A DNA stretch of 64,000 nt, from positions 92,428 to 156,427 of the forward strand of contig JAIMAY010000002.1 in assembly GCA_023511725.1 (NCBI GenBank), in the 5' to 3' direction. The notes under the pieces were generated by a model. That model worked only from the letters and a program-made list of their open reading frames with translations, was not told the DNA's origin and did not search any database. The translations under genes were made by a program, and so were the position numbers. The stretch is from Alicyclobacillus sp. (GTDB lineage Bacteria; Bacillota; Bacilli; Alicyclobacillales; Alicyclobacillaceae). Numbering within the stretch: the stretch's first letter is position 1; each line of letters begins with the position of its first letter. Positions 37,279 to 47,400 of this stretch are shown here, in pieces.

Positions 37279-39885
37279 TCAGGTCGTGTTGTTGGCGCCG
37301 GCACCACCTCGGCCCTGACCGTTCCCGCCGCCACCGGCCGGTGGCGCCGACGTACGCGTCGCATTGCCACCGGTCTGGTTACCTCCCGAACCGTTGCCAG
37401 AGCCGCCGGTGCTGTTGCCCGTGCTGTTTCCGGTGCTGTTGCCTGTGCCACTTCCGCCGCCGGTACCGTTGCCTCCACCATTACCGCCGCCCAGGCCCGA
37501 GATGATGTTTCCCAGACCCAGGCCGGTGCCGTTTCCCGGACCACCCCCCGGCGCCGTGCTGTTCGGTATATTCCCCGGCCCCGTGGTATTCGTCTGGTTC
37601 TGACTGGGTGGTCCACCGGGCACCGTGATGACCACCTGCGCGGCGGTGCCGACGGCCTGGCCTGACTGCGGATCGACAGCCTGCACCACATACGCGTACG
37701 TCGCACCTGGCTGAGCGGTGGCATCCATGAAGGTCGTGTCCGTGGTGGTCCCAAGGCGCAGCAGCGTACCGCCCTGGCCCTGTTCCCCGCCAGTGCCTCC
37801 CTGTGCCGACTGGAGGATGCGGTCTACGGTGAACTGCACCTGCCCCTGCATCCCCGACTGCCAATTGAGCACCACGGCCTGCCGATGCGCATCCCACGTC
37901 GCCGATAGGTTCTGGACGGGTGCCTGGGCGGAACTGGTTTGAGGCTCCGCCGATTGCAGGTTGAAGTGCAGTGGCGTGCGCCCCGCCTCGGCAAGTTCCA
38001 CCACCTTGGCAAAGATCAGCGACGGGTAGTGGTTCGGCGCCTGCCCCCAGAACAAATGGAAATTCGGGTCGTGCGGGTTGTCATAGCCGATGTAAATGGA
38101 ACCCACCAGGTTCGGCGTGTATCCGTCAAACCAGGCGCGCGAGATCCAGTCGCTGTACGCGCCGCTGCGGTCATCCGTACCCGATGACCATTGTACAGTG
38201 CCCGTCTTGCCGGCCACGTCCCATCCCGGAACGCGCGCGGACGTGCCCGTACCACTTTGCACCACGTTCATGAGCAGGCGCGTCATCGTCGCCGCCGTTT
38301 GCTCGCTCATCACCCGCTTCGATGACGGCACGTACTGGTACACCGTCTCTCCCTGCTCATTGACGACACGGGTGACCAGGTGCGCCTGCATCTCGATGCC
38401 GCCGTTGGCAAACGCACTGTACGCCTGCGCCATCTGCAGCGGCGTGACGCCGTACTTCATTCCGCCGAGTGCCACACTGAGTTGGTAATCCGACGGGTCA
38501 AACGGGATGCCCATGTTCTGCGCGAAGCGAATCCCATTGTCCACACCGATTTGATTCAATAGCCATACCGCGGCCACGTTGTCCGACTCCCTGAGAGCCT
38601 CCGTCATCGTCACGCGCGCCGGGCGGCCGGGTACATCGTTGTGCGGCGTGTAGCCACCGAAGTCCTGAGGCGTGTTGTTCAGAATCGAATCCGGGCCCCA
38701 CTGCCCCGATTCGATGGCCGGTGCATACACCACGAGCGGCTTGATGGTCGAGCCGGGCGAACTCTGCGCTTTGAGCGCTCGGTCAAACCCCCGCATGGCA
38801 AAGTCGCTTCGCCGCGCACCCGCGACACCGCTGATACCCCCGGTACTGGGATCCATGAACACGCACCCAGCATCCACGGCCTCGGTCATACCCTTCGCCG
38901 TGATGGCCGGTGGAAACAGGCTACTGTTGTAGTCGCCGTCCCAAAAGATGCGATTGATGGCATTCTGCACGGCCGGGTCAATGGTCGTGTAGATCTTGAG
39001 ACCGCCATCCATGATCTGCTCTTCGCTGGCGATGTTGTTGTTCTCGGCCCAGTCGAGCAGCACGTTCATCAACAGCGGCTGCGTCTGCCACGGATCATCC
39101 GGGAGCGGGTAGCCATCCTTCGGCACGCCAAGCGGCTCCGCCTCGGCCGCGCGTGCCTGAGCCTCTGTGATGTAGCCGTACTTCGCCATGTTCTCGAGCA
39201 CCTGGTTACGCCGTTTCAGCGCCGCCTGGGGGTGCTGAATCGGATCATAGGCGCTCGGTGCCTGCGGTAAGCCGGCCAAAAGTGCCGCCTGCGCCAGCGT
39301 GAGCTTGCCGCCATTCGCCAGGTCCACATTGAAGTAACGCTTGGCGGCATCCTCGACACCTGTGCAACCCTCGCCCAGGTACACCCGGTTCAGATACATG
39401 GCAAGGATTTCCTGCTTGGTGTAGTGCCGATTGATCTGTACACCCAGCGCAATCTGTTGGATCTTGCGCGTGAACGTCTTCTGCTCATTGAGAAACACAA
39501 TCTTTGCGAGCTGCTCTTGAATGGTGCTCCCACCCTGTGCCAACTGTCCTGACCACAGGTCCACAAACGCTGCACGCAGCAACCCGCGCAGGTCAATGCT
39601 GGAACTGTTCCAGAAATTATGGTCCTCCGTCGCCACGACGGCATCCTGCAAGACCTTCGGGATCTTGTCGTAGGGGAGGTTTCCTGCCTGAGGATGGATC
39701 CGCATCAATACCGTGCCGTCCTTGGCGTACACGACGGTGGCTTGGTCCGGCGTCTGCAACTTCGAAGCGTCGAACGGTGTAAGTTCGACGACCGCGATGA
39801 AGATGCCGGTGAACAGCACCATCACCGCCACCAGCGCACCGAGGATACGCGCGATGATCTTCGCTTTCAGGTTGATCCCCCCCAT
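37279..39885 (-). CDS. class A penicillin-binding protein (PBP1-type) with FN3 domain and Gly/Asn/Thr tail
   Basis: Bifunctional peptidoglycan glycosyltransferase and transpeptidase. The 868-aa protein has a membrane anchor near residues 12-33, GT51 domain (ATEDHNFWNSSSIDLRG), transpeptidase motifs SSPGSTIKP (about 375), SDN (about 432) and KTG (about 560). A fibronectin type III-like domain (about 665-755) follows, then a low-complexity tail of over 110 residues rich in Gly, Asn and Thr with repeats of the type GNSTGNSTG. Start ATG 39885 is assumed; the G-rich stretch GGGGGGATC right after it may allow a later start. Confidence 0.92.
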   Translation of the reverse strand: MGGINLKAKIIARILGALVAVMVLFTGIFIAVVELTPFDASKLQTPDQATVVYAKDGTVLMRIHPQAGNLPYDKIPKVLQDAVVATEDHNFWNSSSIDLRGLLRAAFVDLWSGQLAQGGSTIQEQLAKIVFLNEQKTFTRKIQQIALGVQINRHYTKQEILAMYLNRVYLGEGCTGVEDAAKRYFNVDLANGGKLTLAQAALLAGLPQAPSAYDPIQHPQAALKRRNQVLENMAKYGYITEAQARAAEAEPLGVPKDGYPLPDDPWQTQPLLMNVLLDWAENNNIASEEQIMDGGLKIYTTIDPAVQNAINRIFWDGDYNSSLFPPAITAKGMTEAVDAGCVFMDPSTGGISGVAGARRSDFAMRGFDRALKAQSSPGSTIKPLVVYAPAIESGQWGPDSILNNTPQDFGGYTPHNDVPGRPARVTMTEALRESDNVAAVWLLNQIGVDNGIRFAQNMGIPFDPSDYQLSVALGGMKYGVTPLQMAQAYSAFANGGIEMQAHLVTRVVNEQGETVYQYVPSSKRVMSEQTAATMTRLLMNVVQSGTGTSARVPGWDVAGKTGTVQWSSGTDDRSGAYSDWISRAWFDGYTPNLVGSIYIGYDNPHDPNFHLFWGQAPNHYPSLIFAKVVELAEAGRTPLHFNLQSAEPQTSSAQAPVQNLSATWDAHRQAVVLNWQSGMQGQVQFTVDRILQSAQGGTGGEQGQGGTLLRLGTTTDTTFMDATAQPGATYAYVVQAVDPQSGQAVGTAAQVVITVPGGPPSQNQTNTTGPGNIPNSTAPGGGPGNGTGLGLGNIISGLGGGNGGGNGTGGGSGTGNSTGNSTGNSTGGSGNGSGGNQTGGNATRTSAPPAGGGGNGQGRGGAGANNTT
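37340..37560. repeat. short tandem repeats encoding the PBP Gly/Asn/Thr tail
   Basis: The minus strand encodes repeated GNST and GNG units; the plus strand shows short repeated blocks such as GTGCTGTTGCC. They are tandem repeats inside the coding sequence and could vary in number between strains. Confidence 0.5.
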
Positions 39886-40020
39886 TCGTCAGAGCATACA
39901 CCGACATAGTACGAGACCCGGGGTCACAGTTCCAGGGGTGGATTTGCCAACATGGTGGATCATGATAGAATTCGCACAGACGAAGCGCCCTCCGGCAATC
40001 CGGGTGGTGGAAAGGAGACG

Positions 40021-41055
40021 GTGAACCAGGTGACGGAGCGTAGGACGAAGGTAACCATCCAAGATGTGGCCCGCGCCGCGGGCGTGTCTATCACCACCGT
40101 CTCCCGCTATCTGAACGGCAGATTCAGTTCCATGAGTGCGGAGACGCGAGATCGAATCGCCAGGGTGATTGCCGAGACCGGCTATCAACCGAGCCGTGTT
40201 GCCCAAGCGCTCAAAGCCAACCGAACGGGAATCATCGGCGCTATCGTCGTGAATTTGGGCTATCCCCTGTGTGTGTCTGTGATCCGCGCCCTGTCGGAAG
40301 CTGTGGAACCTTACGGGCTCCAGCTCATGGTGGCGGAATCGCGCGGTGACGCAGAGCGGGAGCGGCGAGCACTGGATGCGATGCGCCGCCAGGCGGTTGA
40401 CGCGCTGGTCGTTCAAACCGACGGCATGAACAATGCGCTGTTGGCTGAGTGGACCAAGGAAAAGCCCGTCATCTGGTTTGACCGCGGCTTCGGCATTGCC
40501 GGCGGTATGGATGTGGTGACCAACAACCTGGAGGCATCTCGCGAACTCACGCTCCACCTCGCGCAGCAGGGATACCGGCACGTCGTGTACGTGTCCGAAC
40601 CACTGCGGGGCATCGAGACACGCATGGACCGACTGGCCGGGTACGAGCAGGCGTGCCGCAGCACCGGACTACGTTCGGAGATCCACTGGGTCCACCGGGG
40701 TCAGCCCGCCACGTATGAGCCCGTGCTGGAGCGTGTCAGGTCGGCGATGAGCGATGGCCCTGCTGCGGTCTACACAGCGAACGGCCTGATCCTGCAAGAG
40801 CTCTATCCGCGCCTTCGCCGCCTCGATATCACGGTGCCCGACCCACTCGGCATCGCCACGTTTGACCAGCCCGACTGGGCGGACATTGCCACGCCGGCGC
40901 TCACCTGCGTGCGACAGCCCACAGAAGCGATGGGCCAGGCCATCGCCCGCGCCCTGATGGACGCCGACGAGGCCTGGCCCGAGAATGCCCGTCGGATTGT
41001 CATCCCCAGTGAACTTCGCGTGAGTGCAAGCACCAGCCTGCGCAATCCGGATTGA
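40021..41055 (+). CDS. LacI-family transcriptional regulator
   Basis: A 344-aa repressor with an N-terminal HTH (VTIQDVARAAGVSITTVSRYLNG) and the hinge region KANRTGIIGAIV, followed by a periplasmic-binding-like sensor domain. GTG 40021 is after AAAGGAG; the GTG at 40030 is possible. It converges with the MFS-gluconokinase operon, whose promoter contains a LacI-type operator, so it is the obvious regulator; the effector is probably gluconate or a related sugar acid. An unusual feature is the 41-bp gap to the gluconokinase stop. Confidence 0.9.
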   Translation: MNQVTERRTKVTIQDVARAAGVSITTVSRYLNGRFSSMSAETRDRIARVIAETGYQPSRVAQALKANRTGIIGAIVVNLGYPLCVSVIRALSEAVEPYGLQLMVAESRGDAERERRALDAMRRQAVDALVVQTDGMNNALLAEWTKEKPVIWFDRGFGIAGGMDVVTNNLEASRELTLHLAQQGYRHVVYVSEPLRGIETRMDRLAGYEQACRSTGLRSEIHWVHRGQPATYEPVLERVRSAMSDGPAAVYTANGLILQELYPRLRRLDITVPDPLGIATFDQPDWADIATPALTCVRQPTEAMGQAIARALMDADEAWPENARRIVIPSELRVSASTSLRNPD

Positions 41056-41092
41056 CGCCGAGGACCGTCGATGCCGCCGAAAGTGGAGTGCG

Positions 41093-42547
41093 TCAGCCGG
41101 TCGCCCAGCGCCGCGCCATGTCGGCAAAAGACCGCATCCGTTCGGCCAACGCGGCGTGGGACGCCGGGTTCGGAACGTGCCACGCCACGTGCTCCTGCGC
41201 TGTCTCCCCACGGCCCCAAGGACGGTTGCCAGCACTGATCTCGGCCATCACCGCCGCACCAGCTGCGGATCCGTCGCCGTCCATCTTCACACCGGTGGGC
41301 AGACCGAACAGGTCGGCCGTGAATTGGCGGATCCAGGCGTGATCAAACAGTTTTCCCGACACCCACAGGCGCTGTGGCCTGAGGCGCGCCAGCAGCGGAT
41401 CGGCAATCCAGCGCGCGTTGAGCAACACACCCTCCACCGCGGCGCGCATGATCTGGGCCGGTTGCGCATCCAGCCGCAGCCCGAGGATGGCCGCGCTGGC
41501 CGAGGGATCCCACAGTGGGGCGCGTTCGCCGGCAGCGTACGGCAGCACGGTGATGCCCGCTGGGTCCTCGCGTCCCGCCGCCTCCAGCAGCCGGGCCAGG
41601 TCTTGGCCACCCAGCAGCGTCTGCGCAAACCATTCCAGCACGCCGCCACCGCTGTTGCTGGGACCGCCCACCACATACAGTCCCCGTCCAAGGGGATACG
41701 AGAAGATCTGCGTATCCTCGTCCAGCAACGGACCGAGGTGCGTGGTGCGCACGGCCAAACTCGTGCCGACCGTCAGCACCAGCGCGTCCGGACCCCACAC
41801 CCCTGCACCGACATTGGCCATCACACCATCGGAACCTCCGATGGTCCACTGGCAATCCGCCAGCCCCACTTCGGTCAGCCAGCGGCTGTCTTGCCCGCGT
41901 CGCGTATGGTAGACGGGCACCGGTGTGCCGAGCTGCCCTGGCGCCACGCCGGTCAGCTCGAGGGCCCGCTCAGCCCATCCACCGCCCAGCGCGTACAGCC
42001 CCGTGGCCCCGGCCATCGCTTCGTCCGTCTCCCACACGCCGAACCAGCGATGCCAGAACCACTCTTTGATGGACACGAAGCGCGCCGCGCGCGTCCACAA
42101 GTCTGGATGGAGCTGACGCAGATGCGCCAGCTTGACCAGCGGCGTCATGGGGTGCACCGGCGTTCCCGTCTCCCTGTAGAGCGCCGTGCCGCAAGTTCTG
42201 CGCAGCGACGCGGCCGTGTCAGCGCTGCGCAGGTCCATCCAGGTGAGCGCTGGGGTCAGCGGGGTGCCATCCTCCTCCACGGCGAGCAAGCTGTGCATCG
42301 CGGCACTGAAGCCGCAGCGGCGGATGCTCAAGCCCGCGTCCGCAGCCTGTTGCACCGCCTGCGCCAACACCGCGCGCAGCTTGGGCTCTATCTCCAGCAC
42401 GTCCTGCTCCGCGTAGCCCGGCTGCGGATGGTGCATCGGTAGGCGAACAGAAGCGCGCGCCACGACCGCACCGTCCTCGGCGAAGACGACCGCCTTCACC
42501 GAGGTGGTGCCGATATCCAAACCGAGTGTGGCCTCGCGCGCCGTCAC
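41093..42547 (-). CDS. gntK: gluconokinase (FGGY family)
   Basis: Phosphorylates a sugar acid, probably gluconate to 6-phosphogluconate. The 484-aa FGGY kinase has GLDIGTTSVKAVVF at the N-terminus and the conserved GFSAAMHSLLAV, and later the stretch GTPVHPMTPLVKLAH that I know from B. subtilis GntK. ATP-binding GGPSNSGGGVLEW and TVGTSLAVR occur in the C-terminal half. Xylulose and glycerol kinases differ in these regions. ATG 42547 overlaps the stop of the transporter gene by 4 bp. Confidence 0.87.
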   Translation of the reverse strand: MTAREATLGLDIGTTSVKAVVFAEDGAVVARASVRLPMHHPQPGYAEQDVLEIEPKLRAVLAQAVQQAADAGLSIRRCGFSAAMHSLLAVEEDGTPLTPALTWMDLRSADTAASLRRTCGTALYRETGTPVHPMTPLVKLAHLRQLHPDLWTRAARFVSIKEWFWHRWFGVWETDEAMAGATGLYALGGGWAERALELTGVAPGQLGTPVPVYHTRRGQDSRWLTEVGLADCQWTIGGSDGVMANVGAGVWGPDALVLTVGTSLAVRTTHLGPLLDEDTQIFSYPLGRGLYVVGGPSNSGGGVLEWFAQTLLGGQDLARLLEAAGREDPAGITVLPYAAGERAPLWDPSASAAILGLRLDAQPAQIMRAAVEGVLLNARWIADPLLARLRPQRLWVSGKLFDHAWIRQFTADLFGLPTGVKMDGDGSAAGAAVMAEISAGNRPWGRGETAQEHVAWHVPNPASHAALAERMRSFADMARRWATG

Positions 42548-43836
42548 GCCCGGTCCACTTCTTCCGTCGCGAGGGACGGAATGGGTTCAATCCGCCCGAG
42601 CAGGACCACATACGAGAGAATGCCAATCAGGAGCACCACCGCCGCCACGATGAAGCCCGCCGCGAAGGAGCCGGTACCACCCGCGATGTAGCCGGTGATG
42701 ATAGGCGCCGCAATGCCCATCAGGTTGTTGAAGAAGTTCATGATGCTGCCGACGGTGCCCACCGTGCCCTTCGGCGCGATCAGCGCGGGGATGCTCCAAC
42801 CGATGGGCGCAGCGAACGCCAGACCACCCAGCGCGATGGAGATGAACACGATGGCGACATTCGGGTTGTTGGTGAACGCCGCGCCGGCCACGAACAGGCC
42901 CATGACCATGCCGATGACAATCAGGGTCTTGCGCACCTTGCTCTGGTTGAACCCGCGCCGCACCAGGGTATCCACCAACCAGCCGCCGATCACGAAATCC
43001 GTGACGGTGGCCACCAGCCACGGGATGGCGACGTAGGCCCCCGTCTTCAGCACCCCCATGTGCATCTGGTCCTCCAGATAGCCGGGCAGCCAGTTGAGCA
43101 GCAGGTAGAAGGTGTAGCCGTACGCTGCAAACCCGATGGTCAGTCCCCAGACCTTGCGCTGGCCCAGCAGGTAGGCGAGGTTGCGCCACCATCCACCCGG
43201 CGCCTCACCTTCGGGTTGCGCGCCACCCTCTTCGATGTAGCGCTTCTCCTCCTCCGACAGCCGCGGGTGTTCGGCCGGATCTCGATACCAGATCCAATAG
43301 ATGAGGCTGTAGATGAGGGTCAGGATACCCGTCAGCCAAAAGCCCCCGCGCCAGCCCCACTGGGTGACGGCCCAGGCCACGATGGGGGCACCGATGACGT
43401 TGGAGAACTTAGCCGCCGCATCAAACGCCGACGTGGCAATGCCCCGCTCCCGCACCGGGAACCAGTATCCCGTAGCCTTGGAGGCACCGGGAAATGCGGG
43501 CGCCTCCGCCGCACCGAGCAGGATGCGCGCAAGGATGATCAGCCCCAATCCGCTGACCGCGGCGGTCATGAACGTCGCAGCCGCCCAGATGAGGGTGCCC
43601 ACGCGCATCAACCACTTCACGCCAATCTTGTCCAGCAGCGCGCCGACGGGGATCTGCATCAGCGCGTAGGACCACGCGAAGGCGGACATGACGATGCCCA
43701 TCTGCCCCTTGGTGAGATGGAACTCGTGCATGATGGGTGAGGTGGCAACCGACATGTTGGTCCGGTCAAAGTAGTTGATGAGGACGCCGATGAACAGGAT
43801 CAGTGCAATCGTCCAGCGTACGCGGCCTCGTGCCAT
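42544..43836 (-). CDS. MFS sugar-acid transporter (ACS family)
   Basis: A 430-aa major facilitator transporter with 12 helices. The opening WTIALILFIGVLINYFDRTNMSVA and the helix 2-3 loop GALLDKIG are typical of anion:cation symporters for hexuronates, glucarate and galactonate. With gntK downstream, the substrate is probably gluconate or an aldonate; this is inferred. The start at 43836 follows GAAGGAGCG by 8 nt. Transcription would begin from the LacI-controlled promoter at 43950-43978. Only the N-terminal repeats have strong sequence matches I can recognise. Confidence 0.85.
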   Translation of the reverse strand: MARGRVRWTIALILFIGVLINYFDRTNMSVATSPIMHEFHLTKGQMGIVMSAFAWSYALMQIPVGALLDKIGVKWLMRVGTLIWAAATFMTAAVSGLGLIILARILLGAAEAPAFPGASKATGYWFPVRERGIATSAFDAAAKFSNVIGAPIVAWAVTQWGWRGGFWLTGILTLIYSLIYWIWYRDPAEHPRLSEEEKRYIEEGGAQPEGEAPGGWWRNLAYLLGQRKVWGLTIGFAAYGYTFYLLLNWLPGYLEDQMHMGVLKTGAYVAIPWLVATVTDFVIGGWLVDTLVRRGFNQSKVRKTLIVIGMVMGLFVAGAAFTNNPNVAIVFISIALGGLAFAAPIGWSIPALIAPKGTVGTVGSIMNFFNNLMGIAAPIITGYIAGGTGSFAAGFIVAAVVLLIGILSYVVLLGRIEPIPSLATEEVDRA

Positions 43837-43906
43837 GCTCTGACGCTCCTTCTTCCTTGAATCGCCGTTCCTTTGGAGTATGTCCGGAGCCATGCCCGGC
43901 ATCCGT

Positions 43907-43944
43907 AAAACGGTTGCGGAAAACGGTATCCGAAACCGTTTTCC
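43907..43944. promoter_or_regulatory. LacI-type operator of the MFS-gntK operon
   Basis: A perfect inverted repeat GGAAAACGGT (43918-43927), 7-bp spacer, ACCGTTTTCC (43935-43944). A third half-site AAAACGGTTGCGG lies directly next to it at 43907-43919. The three 13-mers AAAACGGTTGCGG, AAAACGGTATCCG and (minus strand) AAAACGGTTTCGG are near-identical. It covers about +1 to +37 of the predicted transcript. Confidence 0.75.
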
Positions 43945-43949
43945 CGGAC

Positions 43950-43978
43950 ATCATAGCGGGATCGGGCGAAGGATGCAA
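43950..43978 (-). promoter_or_regulatory. promoter of the MFS-gntK operon
   Basis: TTGCAT (43973-43978), 17 bp, TATGAT (43950-43955) on the minus strand. The predicted start near 43943 lies at the edge of the LacI-type operator, so repressor binding would block initiation. Confidence 0.7.
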
Positions 43979-44018
43979 GCGACAGGCGGTGATAGGTCAC
44001 CAGGGGTTTCCGGAAGGG

Positions 44019-44047
44019 TTGAGAAGGTGTGGAAAAACGGCTATACT
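44019..44047 (+). promoter_or_regulatory. promoter of the ileS T-box transcript
   Basis: TTGAGA (44019-44024), 17 bp, TATACT (44042-44047). The start of transcription is expected near 44054, before the T-box Stem I. Confidence 0.75.
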
Positions 44048-44053
44048 GATATG

Positions 44054-44352
44054 ACTGAACGAACTGGTGACAGCCAGACAGTGCGGCGATGAGAAGGACG
44101 AGTAGGTGCACGGAGTGCGTCCCAGAGAGCGGGGACCGGTGTGAACCCGTACGCGACGTGCATCGAAGATCCCCTTCGAGCTCCGGACCGAACCACGCGC
44201 TGTGCAGTAGGCTCCGGCGGTGACTCTCCCGTTAGCGAGAGACGGAGGCGCATCGCCTCCGGTCGATGGAGTCCGGCCGCCTATGGGTGGTGACGGGCTA
44301 AGTAGGGTGGTACAGCGAGCAGCGCTCGTCCCTTCGCGGACGAGCGTTTTTT
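44054..44352 (+). promoter_or_regulatory. T-box leader of ileS
   Basis: Contains AGGGTGGTACAGCGAGC (T-box, 44304-44320) and a terminator with stem CGCTCGTCC/GGACGAGCG (44323-44346) plus a run of six Ts. In the Stem I region GAAGATCCCC (ATC at 44169-44171) gives an isoleucine specifier codon. It responds to uncharged tRNA-Ile. Confidence 0.92.
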
Positions 44353-44422
44353 GTTTCACAGACACGCGTGAACATCACGCCCGATGCGGCGGGTTCGCCG
44401 TCGCCCGTAAAGGAGGTTCTCT

Positions 44423-47400
44423 ATGCTGCGCAAGGTGGACGCCAAAGAGCCGGCGAAGGCCCGGGAAGCGCGGGTGCTGGAATTTTGGAAGGCGCACGAT
44501 GTATTCCGGGAGAGTGAGCGCATCCGCGAAGGCGGACCCGAGTTCGTGTTCTATGAAGGCCCGCCGACGGCCAACGGACGGCCGCACCCGGGCCACGTGC
44601 TGACCCGGGTGATCAAGGACGTGTACCCTCGCTACCGGACGATGAAGGGTTACCACGTCTTTCGCAAGGCCGGATGGGATACGCATGGGTTGCCGGTCGA
44701 GATCGAGATTGAGAAGAAATTCGGCATCAGCGGCAAGAAGCAGATCCAGGAGTTCGGCGTGGAGCGGTTTATCCGAGAATGCCGCAACAGCGTGTTTCAA
44801 TATGAGCAAACGTGGCGCGAGTTGACGGAGCGCCTCGGCTACTGGGTGGACCTCGATCACCCGTACATGACGCTGTCGGACGATTACATCGAATCCGTTT
44901 GGCATCTGCTCAAAACCATTTACGACAAAGGGCTGCTGGTCCAAGGGCACCGCGTGAGCCCGTATTGCCCACACTGCGAGACCACCCTCTCCAGCCATGA
45001 GGTGGCGCAGGGCTACAAAGACGTCAAGGATCTGACGGTGACGGCCAAGTTCCGCGTCAAAGACGCGGACGGCGATACCCCCGTTTACATCCTGGCATGG
45101 ACGACCACGCCATGGACGTTGCCCAGCAACGTGGCCTTGGCCGTGAATGCCGAACTGGACTATGTACGCATCCACTCGCCGGCGCGCGGTGAGGACTACT
45201 GGGTTGCGGCCGATCTCGCCGATCACTTCCTCCAGGACGGCGACACGGTCGTCGAGCGGCGCACGGGGGCGGATCTGGCCGGTATCGCCTACGAGCCGGT
45301 GTTCCCGTACGTGACGGTACCCGGTAAAAGGCACATCGTCGTCACCTCCGACCACGTGACAGCAGAGTCGGGCACGGGCGTCGTCCATATGGCCCCCGCG
45401 CACGGCGAGGATGACTACCGCGTCTGCCAGGAGCACGGCGTGGTGTTCATCAATTTCGTCGACGCAACCGGCTGCTTCACGGACGCCGTGGGGCCGTACG
45501 CGGGCCGCTTCGTGCGCGACGAGGGGCTTAACGTGGACCTCGTCAAAGACCTGGCGGCACGCGGGCTGGTGTACGAAAAGTATCGGTATGAACACGCCTA
45601 CCCGCACTGCTGGCGGTGCGACACGCCGCTGATCTACTACGCCATCGACAGCTGGTTCATCCGCACGACGGCGGTCAAGGAACAGATGCTCGCCAACGCC
45701 CGTGCCGTCCACTGGCTGCCGGAGCACATCAAGGAAGGGCGGATGGGCAACTTCCTGGAGAACCTGGTCGACTGGAACCTCTCGCGTTCCCGCTACTGGG
45801 GCACGCCACTGCCGGTCTGGACATGCAATCAGTGCGGGCACCGGGTGTGTGTCGGATCGCGCGCGGAACTGAAGGCGCTCGCTGGTCGGTTGCCGCAAGA
45901 ACTGCACAAGCCCTACATCGACGAGATCACCTGGACCTGTGAGTGCGGCGGCACCATGCAGCGCGCACCGGAGGTCATCGACGTGTGGTTCGACTCGGGC
46001 AGCATGCCCTTCGCGCAACTGCACTACCCGTTTGAGAACCGGGAGTTGTTCGAGCGGCTGTTCCCGGCGGATTTTATCTCCGAGGCCGTGGACCAAACCC
46101 GCGGCTGGTTCTACAGCCTGCTCGCCATCTCCACGCTGGTCAAGGGCGTGGCGCCTTACAAGACGGTCGTTGTCCTCGGGCACGTGGTGGACGAGGAAGG
46201 CAAGAAGATGTCCAAGTCGAAGGGGAACGTCATTGACCCGTTCGAGGCGCTGGACATGCATGGGGCAGACGCGATGCGCTTCTACTTCCTGTCCAACACG
46301 CAGCCGTGGAACGCGCAGCGCTTCTACCATCGCGCGGTGGCCGAGACGAAGCAGAAGTTCATCGACATCCTGCAGAATGTGCATGCGTTCTACGCCCTCT
46401 ATGCAGGGATTGACGGCTTCAATCCGGCGCAGATACCGGCGCCCCCCGTCGCCGAGCGGCCGCTCATGGACCGCTGGATCCTGGCGCGGCTGCAGGAGAC
46501 CATTGAACAGGTGGATGCCGGCCTGGATCGCTACGATGCCACCTCGGCGGCGCGGGCGCTGCAGCGGCTCGTGGATGACCTATCGACGTGGTATGTGCGG
46601 CGCAACCGCGAACGATTCTGGGCGGGCGGCATGGACGCGGACAAGCGCGCCGCGTTCCACACCTTGTACGAGGTCCTGGCCACGCTGTCAAAGCTGATGG
46701 CGCCGTTCACGCCGTTCATCGCCGAGGAGATCTACCAGAACGTGGTCCGCTCCGCCTATCCCGAGGCGCCCATCAGCGTCCATCTGTGCGATTTCCCGAC
46801 GGCGGACCCGGCGCTGTTGGACAAGACCCTGCTGCGCGAAATGGAAGTGGTTGTCGACGTGGTCGAGGCGGGCCGGCACCTGCGCAACGAAGCCAAGATC
46901 AAGACGCGGCAACCGTTGTCTGTGCTGTATGCGCCCACGTCGGCGAGGTCTGTATTGGAGAAATACGAGGACGTGGTCCTCGACGAGCTCAACGTCAAGC
47001 GCATCGAGTACCGCGAGCTCGACCAGCTGGCCACGCCGGAGCTGTACCTGAACCTGAAGGCGGTGGGCCAGGCGTACGGCCGCCTGGTGCCGGTACTCAA
47101 CGCGGCGGCGAAGAGCGCGACGCGTGACGTGATTGACCAGTTCCGGCAAAACGGCGAGGTCATGCTCGAGGGCCAGCGCATCACGCAGGAGATGGCGGAG
47201 ATCCGTTGGCACCCCTCATTCACGGGCGTGATCACGGTGGATGCGCGCGGCTACGTGGGGCTGGATACGACACTCACGCCGGAGCTCGTGGAAGAAGGAC
47301 TCGTGCGCGAGTTGATCTCGAAGATGCAGATGATGCGCAAGGAGGTCGACTACGGTGTGACGCGCCGGGTGTCCTTCAGCGTCACGGGCGATCCGGCCCT

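Noticed and set aside
44375..46384. 669-codon open frame on the minus strand
   Set aside because: It lies wholly antisense to ileS, whose motifs and ribosome site are clear. The long frame is due to high GC.
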